Of a DNA stretch of 60,572 nt, positions 1 to 8,275 are shown piece by piece. The DNA is taken from positions 1 to 60,572 of the forward strand of contig JAOUIL010000009.1 of assembly GCA_029883975.1 (NCBI GenBank), in the 5' to 3' direction. How positions within the stretch are numbered: position 1 is the stretch's first letter; the number at the start of each line of letters is the position of its first letter. The stretch comes from Betaproteobacteria bacterium. GTDB taxonomy: Bacteria; Pseudomonadota; Gammaproteobacteria; Burkholderiales; SG8-39. The translations under genes were made by a program, and so were the position numbers. Below the pieces are notes generated by a model that was given only the letters and a program-made list of their open reading frames with translations, was not told the DNA's origin and did not search any database.

Positions 1-1
1 A

Positions 2-838
2 ACGCTGGGCGTGAGGCGCGAAGGGTCTGGCATCCTGGTGCGCGAGGGCTACGTGCTCACCATCGGCTACCTGGTGATCGAGGCCGAATCGATCGCAGTT
101 ACCGCCAGCTCCGGCTCCACGGTTCCCGCGTTGCTCGCCGCCTACGATCACGCGAGCGGGTTCGGGCTGCTCAAGCTGGCCGCGCCGCTCGCTGGCCGGC
201 CGCTGCCGATCGGCGACGCGTCGGCGCTCGCCGAGCGCGACGCCGCGATGGTCGTCGGTTTCGGCGGGCGCGAGGCGCTCAATCTCGTTTACGTCGTGTC
301 GCGCCGCGCGTTCGCCGGCGGCTGGGAGTACCTGCTCGACGCCGCAATCTACACTTACCCGCCGGTGCAGAACTGGTCGGGGGCGGCGCTCATCAACGCG
401 CGCGGCGAGCTGCTCGGCGTCGGCTCGCTCGTCTTGCCGGACGCCGGCGCCCCGGGCACGCAATCGCCGGGCAACTTGTTCGTGCCGGTCGACCTGCTCA
501 AGCCCATGCTCGACGACCTGATTCAGCGCGGTCGCTCCGCCGGCCCGATCCGTCCGTGGCTTGGACTGAACACGGACGAACTGCGCGGACGCCTGTTCGT
601 CTCTCGCGTCTCGCCGGAGGGCCCCGCCGACCGGGCGGGGCTGCGCAGCGGCGATCTCGTGCTCGCCGTGGGCGAGGACGAGGTCGACTCGCTCGCGGAT
701 TTCTACCGCAAGGTGTGGGCGCGCGGCGCGGCGGGCACCGAGATTCCCCTGCGCGTGCTGCAAGGGTCGCAGGTGAAGGAATTGCGCGTGCGCTCGATCG
801 ACCGGCTCGAGTACCTGCGCCGCAAGCCGACCTATTGA
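2..838 (+). CDS. HtrA/DegP-like serine protease homologue with PDZ domain, probably catalytically dead (5' partial)
   Basis: The reading frame is open to the window edge and residues before the GTG at 11 (T-L-G) continue the usual HtrA N-terminus, so the gene begins upstream. A trypsin-like S1C region (about residues 5-170) is followed by a PDZ domain (about 180-265, with G-P-A-D-R-A-G-L-R-S-G-D). The triad is degenerate: the H of the usual LTN.HVV block is Y (LTIGYLVIEA), the D of the D.A.DLAVLK block is G (DHASGFGLLKL), and the GNSGGPL block reads NWSGAAL, which keeps a Ser. From family knowledge such a protein would not cleave peptide bonds; a chaperone or PDZ-scaffold role is inference. 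It lies just upstream of the small DUF465/dtd pair with no obvious coupling. Confidence 0.8.
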   Translation, partial: TLGVRREGSGILVREGYVLTIGYLVIEAESIAVTASSGSTVPALLAAYDHASGFGLLKLAAPLAGRPLPIGDASALAERDAAMVVGFGGREALNLVYVVSRRAFAGGWEYLLDAAIYTYPPVQNWSGAALINARGELLGVGSLVLPDAGAPGTQSPGNLFVPVDLLKPMLDDLIQRGRSAGPIRPWLGLNTDELRGRLFVSRVSPEGPADRAGLRSGDLVLAVGEDEVDSLADFYRKVWARGAAGTEIPLRVLQGSQVKELRVRSIDRLEYLRRKPTY

Positions 839-1022
839 GGGCCCTGTGCCGGCGGCACGCGGCGCCTCGTTTGCCCGACCCCCTAGTCGCTATTGCGAGG
901 AGGCGCTAGGATGCTCGGCACTGGCCCATGGATGCGGTGAACCTCTTCACGGCCCGCGGCACAGGTGGGCAAGCGATCGTCATCCGGCGCGCGCGGTGCC
1001 GGCAGCGGGCTGGGCGGGTTGC

Positions 1023-1244
1023 GTGAGCAACCTGCCGCTGACGCCCGAGGAGCGCGCGCAGATCGAGGCGCGGATCGGCGTCCTGGAGACCGAGCACCGG
1101 GACCTGGACGACGTCATCGCGCGCCTGGCAGCCGATCCGACGCTCGACCAGCTGCAGCTGCGGCGCCTGAAGAAGAAGAAGCTCCTGCTGAAGGACCTGA
1201 TCGCGCGGCTGCGCGACCGCCTGATTCCCGACATCGTCGCGTGA
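1023..1244 (+). CDS. YdcH-family small alpha-helical protein (DUF465)
   Basis: A 73-residue protein starting with GTG. It is almost entirely charged helix: an N-terminal [13 protein letters not shown] segment, then an amphipathic helix and a lysine run ([14 protein letters not shown]) followed by a final basic helix, which is the DUF465/YdcH pattern. The family has no established biochemical role. The stop overlaps the GTG start of dtd in a GTGA arrangement, so the two are translationally coupled. The frame is open further upstream, to 846, but that extension has a proline/arginine-rich shadow composition and no family similarity, so the short form is preferred. Confidence 0.7.
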   Translation: MSNLPLTPEERAQIEARIGVLETEHRDLDDVIARLAADPTLDQLQLRRLKKKKLLLKDLIARLRDRLIPDIVA

Positions 1245-1696
1245 TCGCGCTGCTGCAGCGCGTCGCCGAGGCCCGCGTGGACGTGTCCGGCGAGGAGGTG
1301 GCGTGCATCGGTCGCGGCGTGCTGGCGCTGGTCGGGGTCGAGCGCGGCGATTCGGAGCGCGAGGCCGACCGCCTCGCGGAGCGGGTGCTCGGCTACCGCA
1401 TGTTCGCCGACGCGCAGGGCCGCATGAATCTCGCCTTGGCGCAGGCGGGCGGCGCGCTGCTCGCGGTGCCGCAGTTCACGCTCGCCGCGGACACGCGCAG
1501 CGGCGCGCGGCCCGGCTTCTCGACCGCGGCGGCGCCCGAGGAGGGCCGCGCCCTGTTCGAGGCATTCGTGCGCGCCTGCCGCGCGCGGCAGGCCGAGGTC
1601 GCCTGCGGGCGGTTCGGCGCGGACATGCGGGTCAGCCTCGTGAACGACGGCCCCGTGACTTTCTGGCTGCAGGTTTCTCCGCGTCCCGCGTCCTGA
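1241..1696 (+). CDS. dtd: D-aminoacyl-tRNA deacylase
   Basis: Hydrolyses D-aminoacyl-tRNA (and Gly-tRNA-Ala) in the cytoplasm, a translation proofreading step. The 151-residue length fits the family. Family hallmarks are the N-terminal [11 protein letters not shown] strand, the active-site block [10 protein letters not shown] (usually SQFTL; the first Ser is Pro here) followed by RPGF, and the C-terminal Gly-cisPro motif [10 protein letters not shown]. The GTG start overlaps the stop of the preceding DUF465 gene. The last 65 bases are also coding on the opposite strand for the cupin gene, an unusually long convergent overlap. The Ser-to-Pro change beside the catalytic Gln is worth noting but does not remove the motif. 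Confidence 0.92.
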   Translation: MIALLQRVAEARVDVSGEEVACIGRGVLALVGVERGDSEREADRLAERVLGYRMFADAQGRMNLALAQAGGALLAVPQFTLAADTRSGARPGFSTAAAPEEGRALFEAFVRACRARQAEVACGRFGADMRVSLVNDGPVTFWLQVSPRPAS

Positions 1697-2051
1697 AATC
1701 CGCCGGCGCGACCACCTCGATCATCTCCAGGTCCGGCGAATGGCGGATCTCGCGGTGGCGGATGTTGGGCGGCTGGTAGAAGCACGTGCCCGCCTTCATG
1801 CGCACGCGGCCGACGCCCTCGTACTCGAACACCGCCCAGCCCTTCAGCACGTAGACGAACTGCACCCGGCAATCGTGCCGGTGCCAGTGGCCGTGCGGCG
1901 CCTTGCCGCGCCGCGCACGGATCACGTGCGCGACGACCTTGCCGTGCGTCGCCCGGCGGATACCCAGATCGCGGTACTCGAAGTAGTTGCGCAGGCCGCG
2001 GCGGACGAACTTCGAGCGTGCCCGGTGATTGACCATGAAGCCTCGTTTCAT
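1632..2051 (-). CDS. Single-domain cupin protein
   Basis: A 139-residue protein with one cupin barrel (about residues 45-115). Cupin motif 1 is visible as H-G-H-W-H-R-H-D followed by [17 protein letters not shown], and motif 2 as [16 protein letters not shown], giving several potential metal-ligand histidines. The ATG at 2051 is supported by a GGGAGGAAG ribosome-binding site about 8 bases upstream. The substrate cannot be assigned; small cupins of this kind may be metal-dependent enzymes or ligand sensors. The C-terminal 20 or so residues are basic, look unstructured and lie antisense to the end of dtd; the true stop could be polymorphic in relatives. Separated by about 35 bases from the histidine kinase stop on the same strand. 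Confidence 0.75.
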   Translation of the reverse strand: MKRGFMVNHRARSKFVRRGLRNYFEYRDLGIRRATHGKVVAHVIRARRGKAPHGHWHRHDCRVQFVYVLKGWAVFEYEGVGRVRMKAGTCFYQPPNIRHREIRHSPDLEMIEVVAPADFRTRDAEKPAARKSRGRRSRG

Positions 2052-2085
2052 GCGCTCTTCCTCCCTGGATGGCCTGTCGGCGGGA

Positions 2086-4809
2086 TCAACGATACTCCGG
2101 CTGCACGCGCGTCAGGAAGTCCTCGAGCTGCGCTGCCAGCCCGCTGACGCCGGCGGCGTCCCCGCGCTTCGATTGCTCCTCGATGGCCCTGCCGATGCGC
2201 GTGATCTCTTCGAAGCCGTAGCTGCCGCCGACGCCGCTCAGCGAGTGCCCGATGGCGCGCGTAGCGGAGAAGTCGCCGGCGTCGAGCGCCGTGCGCAAGC
2301 GCAGGACGTCGCGCCCGCAATTGGAGAGAAAGCGCACCGTCAGCGCGCGCAGACGCGCGTCCACGGTGACGCGGATCGCGTTCGCGCCGGGTGCCGCCAC
2401 GGGCACCGGCGCGTCCTCGGCGAGCGGTGCCAGCACCTCGCGCAGGCGATCCTGGGACACCGGCTTGCTGATCACGTCGTCGCAGCCTTCGATCAGCGCC
2501 CGCTCGAGCGGCGTGCCCGCCTGGTGCGCGGTGAAGCCGATGACCGGGCGCGTGTAGCCGCGCTCGCGCAGCACGCGCACGGTCTCATAGCCGTCCATGA
2601 ACGGCATGTCCATGTCGAGCAGCACCACGCTGTAGGGCTCGGCGAGCGCGGACTCGATCGCCTCGAGCCCGTCGCCGACCGCCTTGCAGGCGAAGCCGAG
2701 CTCGGCGAGCTGCACTTTCACCAGCTCGCGCAGGTCAGCGTTGTCGTCGGCGAGCAGCACGCGGCCGGAAAGCTTGGCGTGGGCCTGCGCAGGGGCCGGC
2801 GTGGGCGCTGCCGCGCTCGCCGCAAGCTCCGCCTCGGGCGCCGGAATGCGCATTTCGAAGGTCGAGCCCACGCCCACCTGCGAGCGCGCGCGCAAGGTGC
2901 CGCCCATCAGCTCGACCAGCTTCTTCGTGATGGACAGCCCCAGCCCGGTGCCCGCGGCCGTCACGCCGGGCGCGCGCTGGAAAGGCTCGAAGATGCGCTC
3001 CAGGCTTTCGGCCGGAATGCCGGGGCCCGTGTCGCGCACCTCGCAGCACAGCTCGCCGTCGCGCCAGGTGGCGGCCAGCGTCACCTTGCCGTGGGCGGTG
3101 AACTTGATCGCATTGCCGAGCAGATTGATCAGCACCTGGCGCACGCGGAACGCGTCGAGCATCAGCGCCGCGGGCACGCTGTCGGCCACTTCCTGCTCCA
3201 GCACGAGCTGCTTCTCGTGCGCCATCACGCGCAAGGTCGTGGCAACGTCCTCGATCAGCGCGCGCGCCTCGTGCGGCGTGCGATCGAGCTTCAGCTGGCC
3301 GGCTTCCATGCGCGCCAGGTCGAGGTTGTTGTTGACCAGCGCCAGCAGGTGCTCGCAGTTGCGCGCGATGATGCCGCTGTGGCGCAGGCGCTGCTCCTTG
3401 CCGATGTCGTCGCCGTACAGATTGAACTTGTTGAAGCCCATGATCGCCGTGATCGGCGTGCGCAGCTCGTGCGTCATGTGGTTGAGGAACTCGGTCTTCA
3501 GGCGCGCGGCTTCCAGCGCCGCGGCCTTCTCGTAGGTCAGGCGCTGCTTCTCCTGGTAGAGCGCGAAAAGCCAGGCCGCGAGCGCCGCGCCATACGCGCC
3601 CATTCCCGAGACCGAGGCGAACAGCCAGTGCGCTTGCTGGCCGGCCATCGCCAGCGCGAGGAAGACGCCGCCCAGCACGATCGCCACGGTGCCCAAGCCG
3701 AGTGCGAAGTCCCTGGGCTGCGGGGCGGCTCCGCGCCACGCCAATCCCGCGGGCAGGGCGAGCGCGATCAGCGTAAGCAGCGCGTCCAGCCACGCGCGAG
3801 GAGGGCTCAACACCTTGCCCGCGCGCAAGCTCTCGACGATCAGCGCATTGACGTGCAGGCCAGGCAGGCGCCCGGCCGGCGTGAGCGCGATATCGCCGAG
3901 CACGGCGCTCGAGCTGCCGACGAGGACGATGCGATCACGCACCAGGTCGGCGACATGCGCCGACCCCGCGGCACCGTTCGCCGCATCCACGACCTGGTGA
4001 AACGGAACGACGGACAGCTCCGCGAGGTTGGCGGGAAGGCGTGGCGCGATGCTGCCGTCGACGGCCATCAGCCAGGACTGACCACCGGCATGCAGGCGTC
4101 CGCCATCCACCCGCAGCTCCTGACCGGGCTCCGCTGCGAGCAGCGCCGCAATCGAGAATGCGGGCAGGACCCTGCCGTAGGCAAGGTGCAGCGGTCTGAG
4201 GCGCCGCACCACGCCGTCGTCATCGGCAGCCGTGCTGATGACCGCCACGCGCGCTCCCGAATCGCGCGTCAGCTGCGCGAGGGGGAGCGTCAGGTCGTTC
4301 CATGCGTACGCGTGCGCAGCGACCTGCGGGGCCGTCGCAGCTTCCAGGGGTGCCACGCGCGCCAGGTGATCCAGGTATTCCCGGGATCTCGCATGGGGAT
4401 ACGGCAAGGCCGCAGCCGCCAGCACGCCCCGCCGGTCGAGTGCGGCAGCGAAGGCGTCGTCGCCTTCGCGCGGCTCGGCGAACAGGATGTCGTAGGCAAC
4501 GGCGCGCGCGCCGCTCTTTGCGAAGAAGCGGTGCGCCTTGGCGTAGACGTCGCGCGGGTATGGCCAGGCACCGATGCTCGGCTGCAGGCGTTGCATCGAT
4601 GCTTCGTCGACGTCGACCACCACGACACCGTCGAGCGGCAGCGATGCGGCGAGGCGCCGTTGCAGCGCATCATCCACCCACCACGACAGGCGCGAGAACA
4701 GGGCGGAATGCATGAACAGGGCCGCCAGCGCGAGCCCGATGAAGGCTACGGCCAGCCCGCGCAACGAGGACGAATAGGAAAGCGACTGCACACTGTCCTG
4801 TCTGGACAT
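2086..4809 (-). CDS. CHASE2 hybrid sensor histidine kinase with REC and HPt domains
   Basis: A 907-residue membrane sensor. Order: N-terminal membrane segment, periplasmic CHASE2 domain (about 35-320), three hydrophobic segments (about 340-415), HisKA with phospho-acceptor His447 in MTHELRTPI, HATPase_c (NLLGNAIKF, DTGPGIP, GTGLGLSI), receiver with Asp732 in VLLDMDMP, and a C-terminal HPt with His855 in IGHSLSGVG. It can therefore run an internal His-Asp-His relay and pass phosphate to a separate receiver such as the one at 7785-8225. It is divergent from the Slam-like gene. CHASE2 and FecR domains are known to co-occur in proteobacterial signalling loci. A TTG at 4821 is an alternative start. 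Confidence 0.92.
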   Translation of the reverse strand: MSRQDSVQSLSYSSSLRGLAVAFIGLALAALFMHSALFSRLSWWVDDALQRRLAASLPLDGVVVVDVDEASMQRLQPSIGAWPYPRDVYAKAHRFFAKSGARAVAYDILFAEPREGDDAFAAALDRRGVLAAAALPYPHARSREYLDHLARVAPLEAATAPQVAAHAYAWNDLTLPLAQLTRDSGARVAVISTAADDDGVVRRLRPLHLAYGRVLPAFSIAALLAAEPGQELRVDGGRLHAGGQSWLMAVDGSIAPRLPANLAELSVVPFHQVVDAANGAAGSAHVADLVRDRIVLVGSSSAVLGDIALTPAGRLPGLHVNALIVESLRAGKVLSPPRAWLDALLTLIALALPAGLAWRGAAPQPRDFALGLGTVAIVLGGVFLALAMAGQQAHWLFASVSGMGAYGAALAAWLFALYQEKQRLTYEKAAALEAARLKTEFLNHMTHELRTPITAIMGFNKFNLYGDDIGKEQRLRHSGIIARNCEHLLALVNNNLDLARMEAGQLKLDRTPHEARALIEDVATTLRVMAHEKQLVLEQEVADSVPAALMLDAFRVRQVLINLLGNAIKFTAHGKVTLAATWRDGELCCEVRDTGPGIPAESLERIFEPFQRAPGVTAAGTGLGLSITKKLVELMGGTLRARSQVGVGSTFEMRIPAPEAELAASAAAPTPAPAQAHAKLSGRVLLADDNADLRELVKVQLAELGFACKAVGDGLEAIESALAEPYSVVLLDMDMPFMDGYETVRVLRERGYTRPVIGFTAHQAGTPLERALIEGCDDVISKPVSQDRLREVLAPLAEDAPVPVAAPGANAIRVTVDARLRALTVRFLSNCGRDVLRLRTALDAGDFSATRAIGHSLSGVGGSYGFEEITRIGRAIEEQSKRGDAAGVSGLAAQLEDFLTRVQPEYR

Positions 4810-4903
4810 TGTGAGCGACAATTCTAGAGGAAATCCTCAGCGCGGCCGTCCCGCCCCGGGGGGCGTGGTGGCGATGGCTGCCCAAACGGCGCCGAGGTAG
4901 ATC

Positions 4904-6256
4904 ATGCTTATGCGCCGTCGCGCCAGAGGACTGGTTCTTCAATTGCTCTTCGCGCTGTCGCTGGCGATGAGCAGCCGTGCGGTCGCGCAGACCCCGCTGG
5001 ACGAGCTTCTGGCGAACGCCGCCACCCTGACTGCCGCGGGCCAGCACGTCGAGGCCTATGCGCTGCTCGCCGCGGAAGAAGACACCCATATCGGTGAGAT
5101 CAAGTTCGACTACGCGCTCGGGCGCGCCGCGCTCTTCGCGGGTCGCCCGGACCGCGCGACGATCGCGTTCTCGCGCGTGCTGGCGCTCGACCCGGGCCAC
5201 GCCGGCGCACGCATCGACATGGGGCGCGCATACCTTGCGCTCGGCAACCGCGCGCAGGCTGAAGCCGCGTTCCAGGCCCTGCTCGACATGAAACCGCCGC
5301 CGGCGCTGCGCGCGCAGCTGCTCATCTACCTCGGAGAGGCGCGCGCGGACCGCGCGCGCAAGGTGGCTGCCCGGGGCTACCTGAGCGTGTTCGCCGGCGC
5401 GAGCTCGAACGTGAATCAGGCGCCCGGCCAGGGTCAGATCTACGTGCCGGGGTTTCTCGCCGTGCTGCAGCTGGCAGACCAGAACGTCGCCAAGGACGAT
5501 ACGTACGTGGGGGTGAGTGGCGGCGTCGAAGCGTCCAGGCCGGTGGGCGGCCGCTACTCGCTCATCGCCGCCGCGGAGTTCCTCGCCCGTGAGAACACGC
5601 ACTATTCCGATTTTGACGTGGGCGGTGTCTGGGGAAGCATGGGTGTCGCGCATACGGGCGATCAGCACTTGGTGCGCGCGCAACTCCAGCTGGTCAACGG
5701 CACGCTGGGCGGGGAGACAAGCCGCAGGGTCGAGGCGATAAGCGTCGATGTGACGGAGACCTCTGCGGCGGACGGCTCGCTGGGCTGGATGTTTGGCTTT
5801 GCGCACGCGGGGCGCTACCGGCACCCGCCAGAGGACTTGCAGGTTTTCGACGCCGACTTCGTGACTGTAGGAATCGGCGCCAACCTCAAATATGACGAGA
5901 AGTCGACGGCCAGTGTCGTGTTCCTGGCGGGTGGCGATAACGACCGCGGGGGAAACCCTAGCGGCGACCGATTCGGAGTCGGATTTCGCCTTGCAGGAGA
6001 AAGGGTTATTCGGCCTGGATTGCGGCTACTCGGTCTGGCCGGAGCGCTCAATTCGCGTTACGACGGCTTCGATCCATCGTTCCTCGTGAATCGCGAAGAC
6101 CGGCGCTACGATCTGGAACTCGTTCTGCGGTATGACCTTTCCCGGGATCTGGAACTGCGCTTGACGGGACTGCGCTCGGTCCAGGACTCGAACATTGCGA
6201 TCTACGAGTACAGTCGTACCGACTGGTTGATCGGGTTGCGGCGTCAGTTCGATTGA
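4904..6256 (+). CDS. TPR-plus-beta-barrel outer-membrane protein, Slam-like (surface lipoprotein assembly modifier family, DUF560)
   Basis: A 450-residue protein with a signal peptide (hydrophobic core LLFALSLAM, cleavage near AVAQ), an N-terminal TPR-like helical region (about 30-140; repeated A-x-x-FxxxLAL patterns) and a long C-terminal stretch of alternating hydrophobic/polar strands ending in a terminal aromatic-hydrophobic strand (DWLIGLRRQFD), typical of outer-membrane barrels. N-terminal TPR plus C-terminal DUF560-type barrel at this length is the Slam architecture, which moves TbpB-like proteins to the cell surface. The next gene encodes a candidate client, which supports the assignment. 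A GAGGTAG ribosome site precedes the ATG; ATG 4910 is an alternative. GC falls somewhat in the barrel part. Confidence 0.72.
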   Translation: MLMRRRARGLVLQLLFALSLAMSSRAVAQTPLDELLANAATLTAAGQHVEAYALLAAEEDTHIGEIKFDYALGRAALFAGRPDRATIAFSRVLALDPGHAGARIDMGRAYLALGNRAQAEAAFQALLDMKPPPALRAQLLIYLGEARADRARKVAARGYLSVFAGASSNVNQAPGQGQIYVPGFLAVLQLADQNVAKDDTYVGVSGGVEASRPVGGRYSLIAAAEFLARENTHYSDFDVGGVWGSMGVAHTGDQHLVRAQLQLVNGTLGGETSRRVEAISVDVTETSAADGSLGWMFGFAHAGRYRHPPEDLQVFDADFVTVGIGANLKYDEKSTASVVFLAGGDNDRGGNPSGDRFGVGFRLAGERVIRPGLRLLGLAGALNSRYDGFDPSFLVNREDRRYDLELVLRYDLSRDLELRLTGLRSVQDSNIAIYEYSRTDWLIGLRRQFD

Positions 6257-6263
6257 GAGAGCG

Positions 6264-6320
6264 TCAGCAACTGTCAGGACGTAGCACCTCCAGCCTGTTC
6301 ACGGGCCCAATAGTTGCTGA
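6264..6320 (+). other. Inverted repeat between the barrel gene and the FecR gene
   Basis: TCAGCAACT at 6264-6272 is exactly complementary to AGTTGCTGA at 6312-6320, giving a 9-bp stem with a 39-base loop in the 110-base intergenic gap. No T-run follows, so it is not a normal terminator. It could modulate read-through into the FecR gene or be a binding-site pair; no function is shown. Confidence 0.35.
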
Positions 6321-6366
6321 GTTGTCAATGCAGCGTTGGACAAACGGATTAGCAGTCGGGGGTTAC

Positions 6367-7773
6367 ATGAGAAACGGTCTTGTCTTCCTGGGTCTGGTGA
6401 TCGGTGCCGCGGGCTCCGGCCAGGCGCTTGCGCAAACGGCAGGCGTCGTCCAGTTCGTCGCTGGAGAGGTCAAGGTGGTCGCGCTGGGTGGCCATGAGCG
6501 CCAAGCGCGCAAAGGCGTGCCGGTCAATGTGGGCGACACCCTGGTGACGCCCGCCGGTGGCCTTGCTCAACTGAAGATGGGCGACGGCGCGATCGTCGTC
6601 GTGCAGCCGGAGTCGCGGCTGACCGTGGCGGAGTTCCACTATGCCGGTGTCGAGGACGGCAACGAGAAGGTTCGCTATCGGCTGGAGCACGGCGGCTTCC
6701 GCGCGGTGACCGGCGCCATCGGCCGTACCCACAAGAAGAACTACCTGATCGAGACGCCGATCGCCCACATGGGCGTGCGCGGCACCGATCATGAGTCGTA
6801 TTACTTTCCGGCCACCGGCCCGGTGAGCGGCGACGGGGTGAAGCCCGGCGCGTTCAACAAGGTGAACACGGGCATGACCTTCTTGCGCACGCCGGCGGGC
6901 GAGGTCGACATCGCGCCGAATCAGGTGGGCTATGTCGGCGGCGCGAACCAGGTGCCGGTGATCCTGCCGACGGTGCCGGGCTTCTTCAACCGCTCGATCG
7001 CGCCGCTGCAGGCGCGGCCCGCGGGCGACTCCAGGCCGGAGCCCGTGCAGGCGGCGGAGGTCAAGCAGGACGTCAAGGCGGCCGACGGCGAGAGCGTGGT
7101 GCGCGCCCGCGGCAAGCCGATGATGGCGGGCTCGGGCAATGGCGAGCTGTATGGATTCTCGGTCAAGCAGGGAATGGACGACGATGCGGCGACCTTCGGG
7201 CGGTCGGGCAACGGCATGATGCTCGTCGCCAACGGCGCCGAATTCAAGAATGAAGTCAGAGACTACATGGGTGCCGGCGTGAACTGGGGCACCTGGCAGG
7301 GCGGGCCACCGAGCGTCAACGGCCAGATGACTGCGGGTGGCGTGCATTTCATCTCGACCACCAATCCGACGGACCTTTCCAAGCTGCCCCCAGCGTTGAT
7401 GACGGCCTCCTACAGCCACATGGGCGGGCCGGCGCCGACGAACAACCTCGGCGAAGCCGGGTCGATCAAGGCGCTGAACGTGAACGTCGATTTCACCAAC
7501 CAGCAGATCACCAACTACCACCTGCAAGCGGTGGCGCGCGGCGCCTGGGATGTGCAAGGCAGTGGCAGCATCTCCGCGTTCACCGGGGCTACCGGCATCG
7601 GTCTTAGTGGCACCTGCTCGAGCTGCTCCGGCGGCAGTCAGGGCCAAGCGAGCGGCACCGCGCACGGCGGTTTCGTCGGCGCCGCGGCGGAGGGCGTGAT
7701 CACGACGTTCGGGGTCACTTCCGCCGGCAAGTCGCTCTCGGGCGCGGCGTATCTCACTCGCCCGCTCCCGTAA
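6367..7773 (+). CDS. Exported FecR-domain protein with C-terminal TbpB-like beta-barrel region
   Basis: A 468-residue protein. ATG 6367 is chosen because it gives a clean signal peptide (MRNGLVFLGLVIGA... cleavage after ALAQ). A FecR domain (about 30-170) shows GDTLVTPAGGLAQLKMGDG and ETPIAHMGVRGTDHE. After a linker the last 200 residues are glycine-rich strand repeats, including NVDFTNQQI, GSGSISAFTG and HGGFVGAAAEGVITTFG, which resemble the C-lobe barrel of transferrin-binding-protein-B/HpuA-like Slam clients. There is no lipobox Cys, so any surface form would be soluble or non-lipidated. A CSSC pair sits near the C-terminus (GTCSSCSGG). Position between a Slam-like gene and a response regulator, opposite a CHASE2 kinase, suggests a sensed surface module. 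Confidence 0.75.
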   Translation: MRNGLVFLGLVIGAAGSGQALAQTAGVVQFVAGEVKVVALGGHERQARKGVPVNVGDTLVTPAGGLAQLKMGDGAIVVVQPESRLTVAEFHYAGVEDGNEKVRYRLEHGGFRAVTGAIGRTHKKNYLIETPIAHMGVRGTDHESYYFPATGPVSGDGVKPGAFNKVNTGMTFLRTPAGEVDIAPNQVGYVGGANQVPVILPTVPGFFNRSIAPLQARPAGDSRPEPVQAAEVKQDVKAADGESVVRARGKPMMAGSGNGELYGFSVKQGMDDDAATFGRSGNGMMLVANGAEFKNEVRDYMGAGVNWGTWQGGPPSVNGQMTAGGVHFISTTNPTDLSKLPPALMTASYSHMGGPAPTNNLGEAGSIKALNVNVDFTNQQITNYHLQAVARGAWDVQGSGSISAFTGATGIGLSGTCSSCSGGSQGQASGTAHGGFVGAAAEGVITTFGVTSAGKSLSGAAYLTRPLP

Positions 7774-7784
7774 ACCGCAAACGC

Positions 7785-8225
7785 GTGGCCACCTCGCCAA
7801 ACCGCCGCAACGTGCTGATCGTCGACGACCACGAGCCGACGCGGCTCCTGATCGGGCGCATCGTGACGCAGGAGATGGGCGCGCGCGTCATGCTGGCCGG
7901 GACCTGCGAAGAGGCGCTGCACCTCGCGTTGAATACGAAATACGACGTCATCCTGCTCGACCTGCTCATGCCCGGCATCGGCGGCTACGAGGTCCTGCGC
8001 CGCCTGCGCGCCGAGGGCGCCAACCGCGCGACCCCGATCCTGGTCATCTCGGTGATGTCGGATCACGACTCGATCGAGCGCTGCCGGCTGCTCGGCGCGA
8101 CGGCCTTCGTCGCCAAGCCGGTGGATCGCGAGCTGGTGGCGACGATGCTGCGCAGCCTGCTCGTGCCGAAGGCCGCAGATGCGCAGCCGGCGGAGCGCGC
8201 CGACCTGCGGAACAACTGCAGCTAG
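7785..8225 (+). CDS. Single-domain response regulator
   Basis: A 146-residue protein starting with GTG 11 bases after the FecR stop, so probably co-transcribed. It is a receiver domain only: acidic pair VDDHE, phospho-acceptor Asp59 in ILLDLLMPG, the conserved T/S position in VISVMS and Lys in VAKPVD. There is no DNA-binding or enzymatic output domain; the C-terminal 20 residues are a short tail. It is therefore likely a shuttle or a CheY-like effector. The hybrid kinase with an HPt domain 3 kb away is the obvious partner, but that pairing is inference from proximity. Confidence 0.9.
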   Translation: MATSPNRRNVLIVDDHEPTRLLIGRIVTQEMGARVMLAGTCEEALHLALNTKYDVILLDLLMPGIGGYEVLRRLRAEGANRATPILVISVMSDHDSIERCRLLGATAFVAKPVDRELVATMLRSLLVPKAADAQPAERADLRNNCS

Positions 8226-8275
8226 CATAGGCCGCGAGGTTCTGGGCGCGAAGCTTCTCAGGTAAGCTCCGCGGC

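Noticed and set aside
846-1022. N-terminal extension of the DUF465 frame back to 846
   Set aside because: Extra residues have no family similarity and are Pro/Arg-rich; the GTG at 1023 gives the normal small size.
2029-4827. A 932-codon open frame on the plus strand opposite the hybrid kinase
   Set aside because: Its product is Arg/Ala/His-rich without domains, while the minus strand encodes a complete CHASE2-HisKA-REC-HPt kinase; it is a high-GC shadow.
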